Source of the DNA: an uncultured Eubacterium sp.
GTDB taxonomy: Bacteria > Bacillota > Clostridia > Lachnospirales > Lachnospiraceae
Assembly (NCBI GenBank): GCA_934320655.1
Contig: CAKRFN010000011.1
Span: forward strand, 37,052-101,051
DNA length: 64,000 nucleotides
Direction of reading: 5' to 3'
Shown: in pieces, positions 17,362-26,710 of the stretch
How the letters are laid out: the number at the start of each line of letters is the position of its first letter
Numbering within the stretch: position 1 is the first letter of the stretch
The notes under the pieces: model-generated
What the model was told of the DNA's origin: nothing
Databases searched by the model: none
Seen by the model: only the letters and a program-made list of their open reading frames with translations
Position numbers and translations under genes: made by a program

Positions 17362-19563
17362 CTAGGGGATATACTGCTCGGTCACTGCTGTAATATAATT
17401 GTTGTCTATTCTGATCTTGTAAGGGATATTCAAATCTTTCCGCTCCTCTAAGATCTGTTCCATTTCTTCCTTTGTCACATTTTTCGGTTCATAATTATTT
17501 TCCCAATCTAATATCTGAAATCTGCAGTTATCATCGACCGGACGTTTATCAAAATCTATGGTCTCGTTATAGACGTAAAAGCCGGACGGCGCATCCTCCT
17601 CTGTGATTCCAAGCTCATCGGCACGTTCACTCGGCACCTCTACCCATTCCACCGGGTCAAACGCGCAGGATCTTCCCCGCAGCCAATCGATGTAGACCAT
17701 CTCTTCCCCGACATCGCCCAGCCATCTCATCCTCTCATCGTATGCTTCCTCTGACATGAATTCCATATGCCCGGTATCATATCCACAGTCTAAGACTGTC
17801 TCACACCATACCGGTTCGCCGTTCTCATAGTCAGACACATAGGAGAACACATACTTGTCAAACGAATACTTATCCGCTCCTGAACTATCCCACTCTAATA
17901 CCGGTTCATCATCCGCTAAGCCCGAATAATACCACGGCACACAGGCAAAGTTCCAGTTTTCTGAGCCACCGGCTCCGTCATTGAGCAGCATACCATATGT
18001 GCCGTATTTTTTGCTCATAATACCGTATATTTCATAACGCCCCGTATCATCCGATGCCATTTTTATCAGTGCATCCGTATTCTCCTTCAAATCCGCTGTA
18101 TTATTCCACGGATAGGCATGTTCCAGCCCGACACTGCTGACGACACGCGTCAGTTCATCGATGAGTTCTGTCTGATCCTGAATCAGAGGCTGCTGTACAC
18201 CACCCGTTTCTGTGACAGACATATCATCTGTTTCCATTTTGCCGGCAGAATCTGTTCCTTGCGCAGCAGTCACATCCCCGCCCTTGCAGATCCGGCTTAC
18301 ATATGCTGCAAAATCTGTATCTGCGACCACATAATGCGCTCCGTCTCTCTCGATATCCACCATGTCCTCATCCGTCGCAGAATATCCGCTTACACAGATA
18401 TCGGTGCCATCGGATAATACCGCCCGGATCTGGTATAGCGGTGTCAATCCTGCGAATTCATTGCTTCGGCTGGTTTTTTTCACATGTGCCAGCCTGGATC
18501 CCAGCTCATCGATACGTGCAGCGCCTAGCTCAACCACAGCAGCATCACTCTGCCCGCGGCGATCAAAGGAATCCGCAGAAACAATGACATCTTTTGTCTC
18601 ATCATACTGAAATCCGGTCGGATTGGTCAAAAAACAGACCGCAACGAGCACACATACTATAACAGCCAGAACGGTCGCTCCTAACGTTGCCTTTTTATGA
18701 TTCAGCACAGATTTTACACGCTCCTTCACTCCTACTTCTCCGAATGCGAGCGGACAACTGAGTACAAACCGCCGCCGCGTCGCACAGGATAATAAGACTC
18801 TCGAATACTCTTTTTTATCGTCATAGCTCATATCCCGGATCACTCTCTCATCACAGGCGAACTCGATATCCTTGCACAACATGAGATAAGCAATCCAGCA
18901 CAGCGGATGAAACCAATACACACATAGCATCAGATAACCGATCGTTTTCCACACATGATCGCCACGTTTCAGATGCGCCCGCTCATGTGCCAGAACATAA
19001 TCAATCTCCGCCTGCGGCAATGCGGACGGCAGATAGATACGCGGTCTGAACACTCCGAGTAGAAAAGGTGTCGTCACTGCATCGCACACATAACTATTGT
19101 CCCTGTAACGGATCGCTTCCCGCACAGAGCGATGCAGCCGGATAACACCCACCAGCGCATAGATCAGTAGCACAGCCATTCCAACGAGCCAGATGTATCC
19201 GGCGATCTCTGTGACAATCTGTACCGGCGCGGCGCTCTCTGACTCCTGATAGGCAAACGTATCACGCAATGCCGGATTCACCCGGTTCTCCACAAATGAG
19301 ACACGGCTGTCTATCGATGGTATATACGTCTTTACTCCGCCATCTATAACAGTCGTTGACTGGATTGGCTGCGCACTCGGCTGTAAACTAAACGGACTCT
19401 CGATCGAAAACGGCACGAGCAGTCTCAGCGCCACCGCCGCCCAGAGCAGACAGCAGATCCATTTTGGCATGTTCCGAAACAGGAAACGCACCGCTAACAC
19501 TGCCAGCACAAGCCAGCCTGCGGTGATACTCATATTTAAAAGCTGTAAGAAAATATCTCCCAT
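17362..19563 (-). CDS. BlaR1/MecR1-type M56 metallopeptidase with large extracellular sensor
   Basis: A 733-residue membrane protein. The N-terminal part (about 1-310) is the M56 peptidase with several membrane helices and the zinc motif HERAH. A further helix (ATLGATVLAVIVCVLVAVCFL) leads to an extracellular region of about 400 residues that is not a penicillin-binding domain and that I do not recognise. In this family, ligand binding outside activates the protease, which removes the BlaI-type repressor. The start at 19563 lies directly after the BlaI stop, with GGAGG upstream. The signal is probably not a beta-lactam; no beta-lactamase is nearby. Confidence 0.88.
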   Translation of the reverse strand: MGDIFLQLLNMSITAGWLVLAVLAVRFLFRNMPKWICCLLWAAVALRLLVPFSIESPFSLQPSAQPIQSTTVIDGGVKTYIPSIDSRVSFVENRVNPALRDTFAYQESESAAPVQIVTEIAGYIWLVGMAVLLIYALVGVIRLHRSVREAIRYRDNSYVCDAVTTPFLLGVFRPRIYLPSALPQAEIDYVLAHERAHLKRGDHVWKTIGYLMLCVYWFHPLCWIAYLMLCKDIEFACDERVIRDMSYDDKKEYSRVLLSCATRRRFVLSCPLAFGEVGVKERVKSVLNHKKATLGATVLAVIVCVLVAVCFLTNPTGFQYDETKDVIVSADSFDRRGQSDAAVVELGAARIDELGSRLAHVKKTSRSNEFAGLTPLYQIRAVLSDGTDICVSGYSATDEDMVDIERDGAHYVVADTDFAAYVSRICKGGDVTAAQGTDSAGKMETDDMSVTETGGVQQPLIQDQTELIDELTRVVSSVGLEHAYPWNNTADLKENTDALIKMASDDTGRYEIYGIMSKKYGTYGMLLNDGAGGSENWNFACVPWYYSGLADDEPVLEWDSSGADKYSFDKYVFSYVSDYENGEPVWCETVLDCGYDTGHMEFMSEEAYDERMRWLGDVGEEMVYIDWLRGRSCAFDPVEWVEVPSERADELGITEEDAPSGFYVYNETIDFDKRPVDDNCRFQILDWENNYEPKNVTKEEMEQILEERKDLNIPYKIRIDNNYITAVTEQYIP

Positions 19564-19564
19564 A

Positions 19565-19924
19565 CTATTTTTCCTCCGCCTGATCAATCATTTTCCGAAT
19601 GGTATCTGCTTCTTCCTGTGTCAGCTTCGTATGCTGCGTAAATGCGGCGATAAACGCCGGAAGTGAGCCTGCAAAGGTATCTTCTACATATTGCCTGCTC
19701 TGTTTTGCATAGAATTCTTCTCTTGATATCACGGCTGTGACCAATCCGTTCTCGTTTTTGAACAAGCCCTTATCAATCAGCCGGCGCAGCACATTGTGTG
19801 CAGTCGTCCGTTTCCAATTGAACGCTATCGCTGTCAGCTTGACGAGCTCTGATGATGTCACCGGCTCATGCTCCCAGATCATATCCGCATACTTCGCTTC
19901 AACCACACCTAACTGAATCTCCAT
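19565..19924 (-). CDS. BlaI/MecI/CopY-family repressor
   Basis: A 119-residue winged-helix repressor (VKLTAIAFNWKRTTAHNVLRRLIDKG is the recognition region, shown in parts of the family as TVxTxLxRL). It ends one base before the BlaR1-like start, a typical blaI-blaR1 pair. GGAGG lies 8 nt upstream of the ATG. The 5' region holds a perfect 19-bp inverted repeat at 19963-20009, which may contain its operator, terminate the upstream kinase transcript, or do both. Confidence 0.9.
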   Translation of the reverse strand: MEIQLGVVEAKYADMIWEHEPVTSSELVKLTAIAFNWKRTTAHNVLRRLIDKGLFKNENGLVTAVISREEFYAKQSRQYVEDTFAGSLPAFIAAFTQHTKLTQEEADTIRKMIDQAEEK

Positions 19925-19962
19925 ACATAAAACCTCCTAATCTGCAAATGTATTGCGCGCAA

Positions 19963-20009
19963 AAGACCACAAGCAGTAGTCTTATATATAGACTACTGCT
20001 TGTGGTCTT
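19963..20009 (-). repeat. 47-bp hairpin repeat, copy 1 (terminator/operator candidate)
   Basis: Perfect 19-bp arms, AAGACCACAAGCAGTAGTC and its complement, flank a 9-nt loop (19982-19990). On the minus strand the 3' arm runs into TTTT. One arm encodes the last residues of the histidine kinase. A related hairpin lies at 26609-26653; differences between the two keep pairing through G-U wobbles, as expected for a structure used at RNA level. Confidence 0.7.
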
Positions 20010-21174
20010 GTTTGTCAAGAAAATTCTGCCGGGCGAATACTACCTCAAAAATCGTTCCTCCTGCCGGATTTGGCTGAATCGTAATGATGCCATCATGTAC
20101 TTTCACAATTTCACGGACAAGAGCAAGTCCGAGCCCTACGCCTCCCAGTTCACGGCTTCTGGATTTATCCACGCGGAAGAATGGGTCAAACACCCGCTCT
20201 CTCAGTTCCGGTGGGATTCCACTGCCCGTATCCTCTACCGACAGATAAACCTGCTTTTCCTTCTGGCAGGAGGTGACCGTGACCTGTCCGCCCGGATGAT
20301 TATATTTTATGGCATTCTCAACCAGATTATATACGAGCCTGTAAATGAGAATATCACTTCCCGTCATCGTGGTATCCTCACATGCTCCAACGAGCTTTAT
20401 ATTCTTTTCCTGTGCAAGAGGCTCCAGATCTGCCAAAACCTCTTCCACAATGGCATCCACGATAATTCTGTCATCCCTGCCCACGGTCTGAAGCTCACTC
20501 ATGTCAAGGAGCGTCTTTACCATCCTGTTTAGTTTGTCATTTTGTTCCGTAACCATCCTGATCATCTGTAATGTGTCTGCATCATTTCCCGGATGCCCGG
20601 CAGCATTGTATAGATCCAGCTGCACCTGCATCAATGCCAATGGTGTGCGCAACTCATGTGCTGCATTTGCTGTAAACTGCCTCTGTATCTCAAATGCATC
20701 TGACAGTCGTTCGAGCATCTTATTATAGGAAATGCCCAGCTGGTTCAGTTCTTTCACATGACATTCCTCTATACGTGAATCAGACAGATTCTGAGCCTGC
20801 ACCGCCTCTATTTGATCGGAGAACTCCCTGATTGGTCTGAGTGCATGTCCACTGATAAAATACGCGGTCACTCCTCCCAGCAGAGCCAGTAATGCTGATA
20901 TGATCAGACTGTTTCTTTTGTAGTCGGCCTTATTATTGTACACCTGAACGGAGACTTCTGCTGCAAATTCATCCCACTTATCATCCGGAATACTGATATA
21001 GATTTGCTCAGATGTATTCCCTTTTCCGTCTCCCTGGGACTCTACCGTCTCCTGCAGGGAGTCAATATAATACACACCGTTTTTATAGACAAACAGCGTC
21101 AGGCATCCGCATATAATGGCAATACACAATGTAGTGATGCATGTAAGCCTCCACTGCAGCGACATCCTTTTCAT
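19993..21174 (-). CDS. Sensor histidine kinase
   Basis: A 393-residue two-component kinase with TM1 (about 11-29), a short extracellular loop of about 60 residues and TM2 (about 88-108). HAMP follows, then the HisKA box with phospho-acceptor His in NAAHELRTPL and the HATPase domain (NLVENAIKYN, DTGSGIPPE, GVGLGLAL). The start overlaps the response regulator stop by ATGA. The C-terminal residues lie in the hairpin repeat. Its divergent neighbours are a redox operon, which suggests but does not prove that this is its target. Confidence 0.95.
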   Translation of the reverse strand: MKRMSLQWRLTCITTLCIAIICGCLTLFVYKNGVYYIDSLQETVESQGDGKGNTSEQIYISIPDDKWDEFAAEVSVQVYNNKADYKRNSLIISALLALLGGVTAYFISGHALRPIREFSDQIEAVQAQNLSDSRIEECHVKELNQLGISYNKMLERLSDAFEIQRQFTANAAHELRTPLALMQVQLDLYNAAGHPGNDADTLQMIRMVTEQNDKLNRMVKTLLDMSELQTVGRDDRIIVDAIVEEVLADLEPLAQEKNIKLVGACEDTTMTGSDILIYRLVYNLVENAIKYNHPGGQVTVTSCQKEKQVYLSVEDTGSGIPPELRERVFDPFFRVDKSRSRELGGVGLGLALVREIVKVHDGIITIQPNPAGGTIFEVVFARQNFLDKQDHKQ

Positions 21175-21851
21175 CGTTCAGACTCCTCCCGTATTTTATA
21201 GCCCTCACCTACCTTGTTCACAATAGGATCGTAACCCAGCTTCGCCTTTAGCTTTTTCCGGAGCGAAGACATATGTACCCGGATCGCTCCGCTAAAGCTG
21301 TCTGCCGAGGCATCCCACACATGCTCGATCAGCTCCTCCTGACTGACCGGTCTGCCCAGATTCATAAGTAAATATTCTAATATACCATTTTCTTTTCTTG
21401 TCAGCGGAACTGCCTCTCCCTTTGCATATGCCTCACGTTTCATCGTATCAAACTTTATTTCTCCGCACGCCAGACATACCTCCTTCTGCACAAATTTCCT
21501 TCTTGTCAGACTTCGGATGCGCGCCTCCAGCTCCTGCAGATGGAAGGGCTTTTCCATGTAATCATTCGCTCCTGCATCCAGCCCCTCCACCTTATCCGCG
21601 ATCTGACCTCTGGCAGATAAGATGAGGACTTTTGTCTCATCATTGTATTTTCTGAGTTCTCTCAGAATCTCCATCCCATCCATGCCCGGGAGATTCAGGT
21701 CCAACACGATCAGATCATAATTCTCCGACAGAATGCACGTAAGAGCCTCCTCCCCATCATAACAGGTATCCACCTCATACCCTGCAGCATACAGGCTTTT
21801 AGCAACCATATCACATATTTGTTTCTCATCCTCAACGATTAATAATCTCAT
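21171..21851 (-). CDS. OmpR-family response regulator
   Basis: A 226-residue regulator with receiver domain (EDE at 7-9, phospho-acceptor Asp in VLDLNLPG, Lys in EKPF) and a winged-helix C-terminus ([15 protein letters not shown], then [15 protein letters not shown]). The start at 21851 opens MRLLIVEDE; the longer frame to 21941 adds residues unlike the family. It is the first gene of the pair with the kinase. The 94-bp gap to the divergent CD1871A gene holds a short dyad TACAA-N6-TTGTA that could be an operator. Confidence 0.94.
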   Translation of the reverse strand: MRLLIVEDEKQICDMVAKSLYAAGYEVDTCYDGEEALTCILSENYDLIVLDLNLPGMDGMEILRELRKYNDETKVLILSARGQIADKVEGLDAGANDYMEKPFHLQELEARIRSLTRRKFVQKEVCLACGEIKFDTMKREAYAKGEAVPLTRKENGILEYLLMNLGRPVSQEELIEHVWDASADSFSGAIRVHMSSLRKKLKAKLGYDPIVNKVGEGYKIREESER

Positions 21852-21945
21852 AATTTTCACCTGCTTCTTAACAATAATTTTACAACGTATATTGTATAAT
21901 ACCAAAGTCAGCTGGTCAATCATACAACAAAAAAGGAGCAATCAT

Positions 21946-22089
21946 ATGTGGAAATGCCAAAAAACAGGTCAAATTGTCCTGCTCATCCTCGGTGCAGCCA
22001 TGATGGGCTATGGTGCAGCCAGAGGTGAAGCGGCTGCCGTGCTTAGTAAAGCTATCAAATTATGTCTGGAGTGTGTCGGAATTGGATAA
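21946..22089 (+). CDS. CD1871A family CXXC-motif small membrane protein
   Basis: A 47-residue peptide: MWKCQKTGQ, one hydrophobic helix, then [13 protein letters not shown] with a CLEC (CXXC) motif. It matches the CD1871A small-protein family of Clostridia, whose members precede a polyferredoxin and a TlpA-like protein as here. GGAG lies 7 nt before the ATG. The stop overlaps the likely TTG start of the next gene. The role is unknown; a thiol or metal function in an electron-transfer module is an inference. Confidence 0.85.
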   Translation: MWKCQKTGQIVLLILGAAMMGYGAARGEAAAVLSKAIKLCLECVGIG

Positions 22090-22969
22090 GAAAAAGAAAT
22101 CACGATCAAAAAAAACAGCAGAGCTGCGCGGATGGATACAGGCGGCCGCCACGCTGCTTACGAATATTCACATCCCCAATTTATTTAAGGGTAAAATCTA
22201 TCAGGGCAATGCTAAAACAGTATGCGTACCCGGACTGAACTGCTATTCCTGTCCTGCCGCGACCGGGGCATGCCCGATCGGAGCTTTTCAGGCAGTGGTC
22301 GGATCATCCGGATTTAAGTTCTCATACTACATAACCGGATTTTTCATTTTACTTGGTGTGACCCTGGGGCGATTTATATGTGGTTTTTTGTGCCCATTTG
22401 GATGGTTTCAGGATTTACTCCATAAAATCCCCGGCAAAAAATTATCTACAGCCCGGCTAAAGCCGCTCAGATACCTGAAATATATCATTCTGATCGTTTT
22501 CGTTATACTTCTTCCGATGCTTGTAACGAACTCCATCGGAATGGGAGACCCGTTCTTCTGTAAATATATTTGTCCGCAGGGTGTCCTGGAGGGTGCGATA
22601 CCGCTCTCGCTTGGAAATGCCGCTATCCGGTCTGCATTAGGAAAGCTTTTTTCTTTCAAATGTATGATTTTAATTGCAGTAGTTGTGCTAAGTATTTTAT
22701 TTTACAGACCATTCTGTAAATGGATTTGTCCGCTTGGAGCAATCTACTCGTTATTTAATAAGGTCAGCCTTCTCAACATGACAGTTGACAGCAGCAAATG
22801 TGTCGGCTGCGGCCAATGTGCAAAAGCATGTAAGATGGACGTCGATGTGTGCAAGACTCCGAATCATCCGGAGTGCATACGCTGCGGAGCCTGCATAAAG
22901 GTCTGTCCAACGGATGCGGTCTGCTATCAGTTTATGGGAAAATCATGTCAAAAGAAGGACAACCGGTAA
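22082..22969 (+). CDS. Membrane polyferredoxin (NapH/YccM-like 4Fe-4S protein)
   Basis: An integral membrane protein with about five helices and two kinds of cysteine motif. CGFLCPFGW and CKWICPLGA are NapH/RnfA-like loops, and the C-terminus has two 4Fe-4S motifs ([11 protein letters not shown] and [12 protein letters not shown]). It probably passes electrons across or along the membrane, here perhaps to the TlpA-like thiol protein. The frame is open from 22010, inside the CD1871A gene. I chose TTG at 22082 because GGAG lies 9 nt upstream and the protein then starts with a basic tail before the first helix. That start is tentative. Confidence 0.9.
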   Translation: MDKKKKSRSKKTAELRGWIQAAATLLTNIHIPNLFKGKIYQGNAKTVCVPGLNCYSCPAATGACPIGAFQAVVGSSGFKFSYYITGFFILLGVTLGRFICGFLCPFGWFQDLLHKIPGKKLSTARLKPLRYLKYIILIVFVILLPMLVTNSIGMGDPFFCKYICPQGVLEGAIPLSLGNAAIRSALGKLFSFKCMILIAVVVLSILFYRPFCKWICPLGAIYSLFNKVSLLNMTVDSSKCVGCGQCAKACKMDVDVCKTPNHPECIRCGACIKVCPTDAVCYQFMGKSCQKKDNR

Positions 22970-23030
22970 CTATTTCACTCATTATTATTTTCAAATTATT
23001 TAAAAACATTATTCAAAGGAGCAATTACTC

Positions 23031-23960
23031 ATGAAAACAAAATTATCAAAACTATCATTACTTACGATCGTTACACTTTGCACGGCATTATCACTGACCG
23101 CATGCGGCGGCACGCAACCGGCAGACTCTAAAAAGCCGCAGGATACCCAGACGGAAACCGGCACACAAGCTGCAGGCGACCCCAAGGCGAAGCTGGATGA
23201 TCTGTATCAGCAGGAGAACCAGTTGTTTGCAGAACATAAAGACGTATGGAACAAGGTGTTTGGCATGATGGATAAGAATGCTGCGAATCCAGATGGCAAT
23301 TATGCTGACACTCTGGCTGACGCCGTAGAAGCAAATAAGGCTTCCTTTACAGAGGATGAGCTGAAAACACTCACCGGGGATATCGAAGCTATACGCACCA
23401 TTGAGGAACAGATCGCGGAAATCGAAAAAGATGATGCGGCATCCGATAACAGCGGCCAGACCGATCATTCTGACACAGCCTCTCCCTTCAGTGATTTCTC
23501 CGGTCAGGATTTTGATGGCAATTCTGTTGACGAAAGCCTGTTCTCCAAAAATGCAGTAACTGTCGTCAATTTCTGGTTTAACGGCTGCAAGCCTTGTGTT
23601 GCCGAATTATCGGAGCTCAACGCATTAAATGATGAACTCAAGGCAATGGGTGGCGAGGTGATCGGTATCAACACAGAGACTCTGGACGGAAATGAAGCTG
23701 CCATAAAAGAAGCTGCCGCTATTCTCGAAAGTCAGGGGGCTAAATACCGCAACATTTCCCTGAACTCTGATTCAGCCGCATGTAAATACGCCTTTAACAT
23801 TATGGCCTTTCCTACAACTATACTAGTCGATCGGAATGGCAATATTGTAGGCGATCCCATGCTCGGTGGAATTGATAATAAGGACAACTATGATACTCTG
23901 ATGAAGCAGATTCAGTCTGTCATCGATGCAGACACTGATGCAGACAGTTCAAATAAATAA
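23031..23960 (+). CDS. TlpA/ResA-type thioredoxin-fold lipoprotein
   Basis: A 309-residue exported lipoprotein. The signal peptide ends in LSLTACGG, followed by a low-complexity linker and a helical region of about 100 residues. The C-terminal TlpA-like thioredoxin fold has active site FNGCKPCVAE and cis-Pro loop AFPTT. It likely reduces or exchanges disulfides outside the membrane, fed by the upstream polyferredoxin. GGAG lies before the ATG, and a clear terminator follows at 23977-24011. Confidence 0.92.
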   Translation: MKTKLSKLSLLTIVTLCTALSLTACGGTQPADSKKPQDTQTETGTQAAGDPKAKLDDLYQQENQLFAEHKDVWNKVFGMMDKNAANPDGNYADTLADAVEANKASFTEDELKTLTGDIEAIRTIEEQIAEIEKDDAASDNSGQTDHSDTASPFSDFSGQDFDGNSVDESLFSKNAVTVVNFWFNGCKPCVAELSELNALNDELKAMGGEVIGINTETLDGNEAAIKEAAAILESQGAKYRNISLNSDSAACKYAFNIMAFPTTILVDRNGNIVGDPMLGGIDNKDNYDTLMKQIQSVIDADTDADSSNK

Positions 23961-23976
23961 TTCACTACGTTTTCTT

Positions 23977-24011
23977 CTGCCAGCCTGCTCAACAGCGGCT
24001 GGCAGGTTTTT
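23977..24011 (+). terminator. Intrinsic terminator of the redox operon
   Basis: The stem CTGCCAGCC (23977-23985) pairs with GGCTGGCAG (23997-24005) and is followed by a run of five T. It lies 6 bp from the end of the convergent GH42 gene and may work in both directions. Confidence 0.85.
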
Positions 24012-24017
24012 CTGTTA

Positions 24018-26030
24018 TCAGCCGGTCACTACGACCGCCACATCCCACGGTGCCAGACGCAGCCTGCCGCCCTCCAGGATGCCGGTCAGCACTTCCCTGC
24101 AGTCTTGTACGGACACGCGCTGTTCCTGTGCAGAATAATTCAGATAATAGCTGATGTGCTCACCCTGCTCATTCACACCACTGCGCACAATGACAGGATA
24201 GCACACATCATCACGCAGCGTGATGCCTGCCTGTGTCAGTTCGCGCGTCAATAGCTGTTTTAACAGTTCCTGCGGCAGCCCACAGCCAATATAGCACGCC
24301 GTACCCTTTCCAAAATGATGCTCGGTCACTGCCGCATAGTCCTTCCAGTTTGCATCTGCATAATGTATGAGTACCTGCGCACCCTGCGGTCTGAGCAGTT
24401 CCATAAAATACCGTGCCTGATATCGTTCACCGTCTGCCAGTCCGCCCCCTTCCAACGCGACATGCTTTGGAAATGTAAACTGCTGATAATAGATCCCGAA
24501 TACATCCGTCAGGCCATGTGGCTGTAAATCATGATAGATCTTCACATACTCATCTGCAAATGCCGTCTTATATGTAGCGATCAACAGTCCGCCCTGTGCC
24601 GTGTAATCTCTCAGTTTTTCAATTACAGATTCTGCAATCGCATAATACGCAGGTACAATGACCGCCTGATACTGTTCGAATACATCCTCATCCCAGATAA
24701 TATCACACTCGACATTCAGCTCATACAATGCATCATAAATATCACGCACGACGTCATTATACCCGATACTCTCCTCACTGCCTGCTTTTGCCTGGATTGG
24801 AAACCATTTTAGCGCCGTGAGTGCCACATTGCTCACTAATATAGCGACCCGGTTATTCTTTTTCAGATTGACGAGCCGTGGAGACAACTGTTTCATCTCA
24901 TGCCCGGTTCTGACTGCCTCCCGGTATACCTCATTTTCTGATAAGTCATGACTGAGCACGCCCTTCCAGTAGGATTCCTTCGCATTGTGCAGGGAATGCC
25001 AGTGCCAGTACTCGACGGCGTTGGCGCCTGCTGCCAGATGGCTGAATGCCTGCAATCTCAGCTGCCCCGGATACGGTGTCCAGTCCGGGAAACCCTGTGC
25101 CTGTGTCTCCAGTACAAGATAATTGTCGTGCTTTAACGACCGTGTCAGATCTCCGCCAAAGGCGATCTCCTTTCCGGTCAGTTCATCCTGCGTAGGATGA
25201 TAGATATCGATACCTGCTATATCGAGGAGCTTCGCTGCCTGCGGATGATCCACATCGGTCTGGATTCCATGGGAATAGCCCCGCCATGACAGATCCAGAT
25301 TCGTCGTGATGAACTGATCCTCCCTGCTGTATTCCCTGACCAGATCTGCCAGCCACGAGAGATAATCCGTCACGAGACTGCGCTGGTATTTTTCAAATTC
25401 TGCACCGAGACTGCCGTTAATCGTGCCACGCACATCCGGGAAGTCCTCCCATGTATTGATCCGGTTGCTCCAGTAATCGAGCCCGAACTCGTGGTTCATC
25501 GCATCCAGATCGCTGTGAAACTTTTCCTTTAAATATTTCACAAAATTGTGCTGGACATTCGTTCCAGCAGTGCCGTAATATTTTGTCTCATTATCGAGCT
25601 GATAGCCGATCACACATTTGCGCCCGGCTGTGCGCTCTGCCAGCTTCCGCACGATCCGCTCCACATAAAAACGATACGTCGGATGCGTGATATCCATATT
25701 CTGACGGGGCCCGTAGATCTCTTTGCCGTTCTTTGTCGTCGCTAAAATATCCGGATGCTCCTTCACAAGCCACGTCGGTATGGCATAGGTCGGTGTACCG
25801 ACGATCACGGCTATACCCGCCTGTTCCATTGCATCAAGCACCCGGTCGACATGTGAAAAATCGAACACACCATTTTGTGGTTCATAAGTACTCCATGTGC
25901 TCTCGGCAATACGCACGACATTCATGTCTGCTTTTTTCATCAGTTCAATATCTTGTTCCAGACGCCCGCAAGGCATATATTCGTCATAATATGCCGCGCC
26001 GTATAGTAAATGCCCTGGTTTTCCTCCCAT
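24018..26030 (-). CDS. Beta-galactosidase, glycoside hydrolase family 42
   Basis: About 670 residues. The GH42 TIM barrel starts LLYGAAYYDEYMP, with RIAESTWSTYEP, acid/base Glu in QLDNET and nucleophile Glu in LVLETQAQG, followed by the trimerisation and beta domains. It hydrolyses beta-galactosides from plant or host oligosaccharides. No signal peptide, so it is cytoplasmic. The start at 26030 has AAGGGGG 6 nt upstream. No sugar transporter or regulator is adjacent, which is unusual for a gut glycosidase. Confidence 0.94.
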   Translation of the reverse strand: MGGKPGHLLYGAAYYDEYMPCGRLEQDIELMKKADMNVVRIAESTWSTYEPQNGVFDFSHVDRVLDAMEQAGIAVIVGTPTYAIPTWLVKEHPDILATTKNGKEIYGPRQNMDITHPTYRFYVERIVRKLAERTAGRKCVIGYQLDNETKYYGTAGTNVQHNFVKYLKEKFHSDLDAMNHEFGLDYWSNRINTWEDFPDVRGTINGSLGAEFEKYQRSLVTDYLSWLADLVREYSREDQFITTNLDLSWRGYSHGIQTDVDHPQAAKLLDIAGIDIYHPTQDELTGKEIAFGGDLTRSLKHDNYLVLETQAQGFPDWTPYPGQLRLQAFSHLAAGANAVEYWHWHSLHNAKESYWKGVLSHDLSENEVYREAVRTGHEMKQLSPRLVNLKKNNRVAILVSNVALTALKWFPIQAKAGSEESIGYNDVVRDIYDALYELNVECDIIWDEDVFEQYQAVIVPAYYAIAESVIEKLRDYTAQGGLLIATYKTAFADEYVKIYHDLQPHGLTDVFGIYYQQFTFPKHVALEGGGLADGERYQARYFMELLRPQGAQVLIHYADANWKDYAAVTEHHFGKGTACYIGCGLPQELLKQLLTRELTQAGITLRDDVCYPVIVRSGVNEQGEHISYYLNYSAQEQRVSVQDCREVLTGILEGGRLRLAPWDVAVVVTG

Positions 26031-26095
26031 GGTTATCCCCCTTGTAAATTCTAAAATGATAAGCTGCAATCATTGTTTTTGATTCTGAATTCCCA

Positions 26096-26590
26096 TCATA
26101 ATTCCTGCTCGTAACATAAATACGGCTGTCCGTACATCTCACATGTTCCTGCAAGTGCAAACCCTAAATGAGCATAAGACCGGACTGCCTTGGCATTGTT
26201 CTCACTCACCATATAATGAATACTCTTCTTTCCGCGTTTTTTCAGTTCTCCCATCGCATAGCGGATCATCTCCCTGGCAATGCCCTGATTCTGGCAGTCA
26301 ATACGCACCGCCAGCCGCGACACCTCTCCACCCGGCTGCAGATCGGGATTCCAAAACGGCAGTCCTTCCACATTTCCATCCTGATCCAGTGAAATCGCTG
26401 CGATGATGGCCTGCCCATCACCCTGATCTTCTCTCATGACAAACAGTGCATCCCTGCCCAGGTCAAAGGCGATCTCCTTCAACCCCGGATAATTCTCATC
26501 CCACACACAGCATTCCGTCCCTAGCTGTGAACGGTATAGCTGATAGATCTCCTCTGTATCCTGCGCGGTCGCAAGCGTAATCTGCCTCAT
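26096..26590 (-). CDS. GNAT-family N-acetyltransferase
   Basis: A 164-residue acetyl-CoA-dependent acyltransferase. The GNAT core is visible as VSRLAVRIDCQNQGIAREMI (motif A, with QNQGIA in place of the common R/QxxGxG/A) and VSENNAKAVRSYAHLGF (motif B). The substrate is unknown. AGGAGG precedes the ATG directly after the hairpin at 26609-26653. Confidence 0.9.
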   Translation of the reverse strand: MRQITLATAQDTEEIYQLYRSQLGTECCVWDENYPGLKEIAFDLGRDALFVMREDQGDGQAIIAAISLDQDGNVEGLPFWNPDLQPGGEVSRLAVRIDCQNQGIAREMIRYAMGELKKRGKKSIHYMVSENNAKAVRSYAHLGFALAGTCEMYGQPYLCYEQEL

Positions 26591-26608
26591 ACTTTTATCC
26601 TCCTAAAA

Positions 26609-26653
26609 AGACCACAAACAGTGGTCTTATCGTTCGACTACCGCCTGTGGCCT
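26609..26653 (-). repeat. Hairpin repeat, copy 2 (terminator-like)
   Basis: Arms 26609-26626 and 26636-26653 are homologous to the hairpin at 19963-20009 but imperfect as DNA. Most changes are A to G or C to T and turn pairs into G-U wobbles, so an RNA stem remains. On the minus strand a tighter sub-stem, AAGACCAC with GTGGTCTT, is followed by TTTTT and then directly by the AGGAGG of the acetyltransferase. It probably terminates or attenuates transcription coming from the CAP gene. Confidence 0.65.
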
Positions 26654-26710
26654 GTTTTGTGAAAGAACTGATTACTCAGTTTTATTATTTTATTTTGTTA
26701 TTTAGTCTAA

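Noticed and set aside
21852..21945. Consensus promoter in the divergent two-component/CD1871A gap
   Set aside because: TTTACA and TATAAT are only 10 bp apart and TTAACA gives 21 bp, so I could not assign a promoter.
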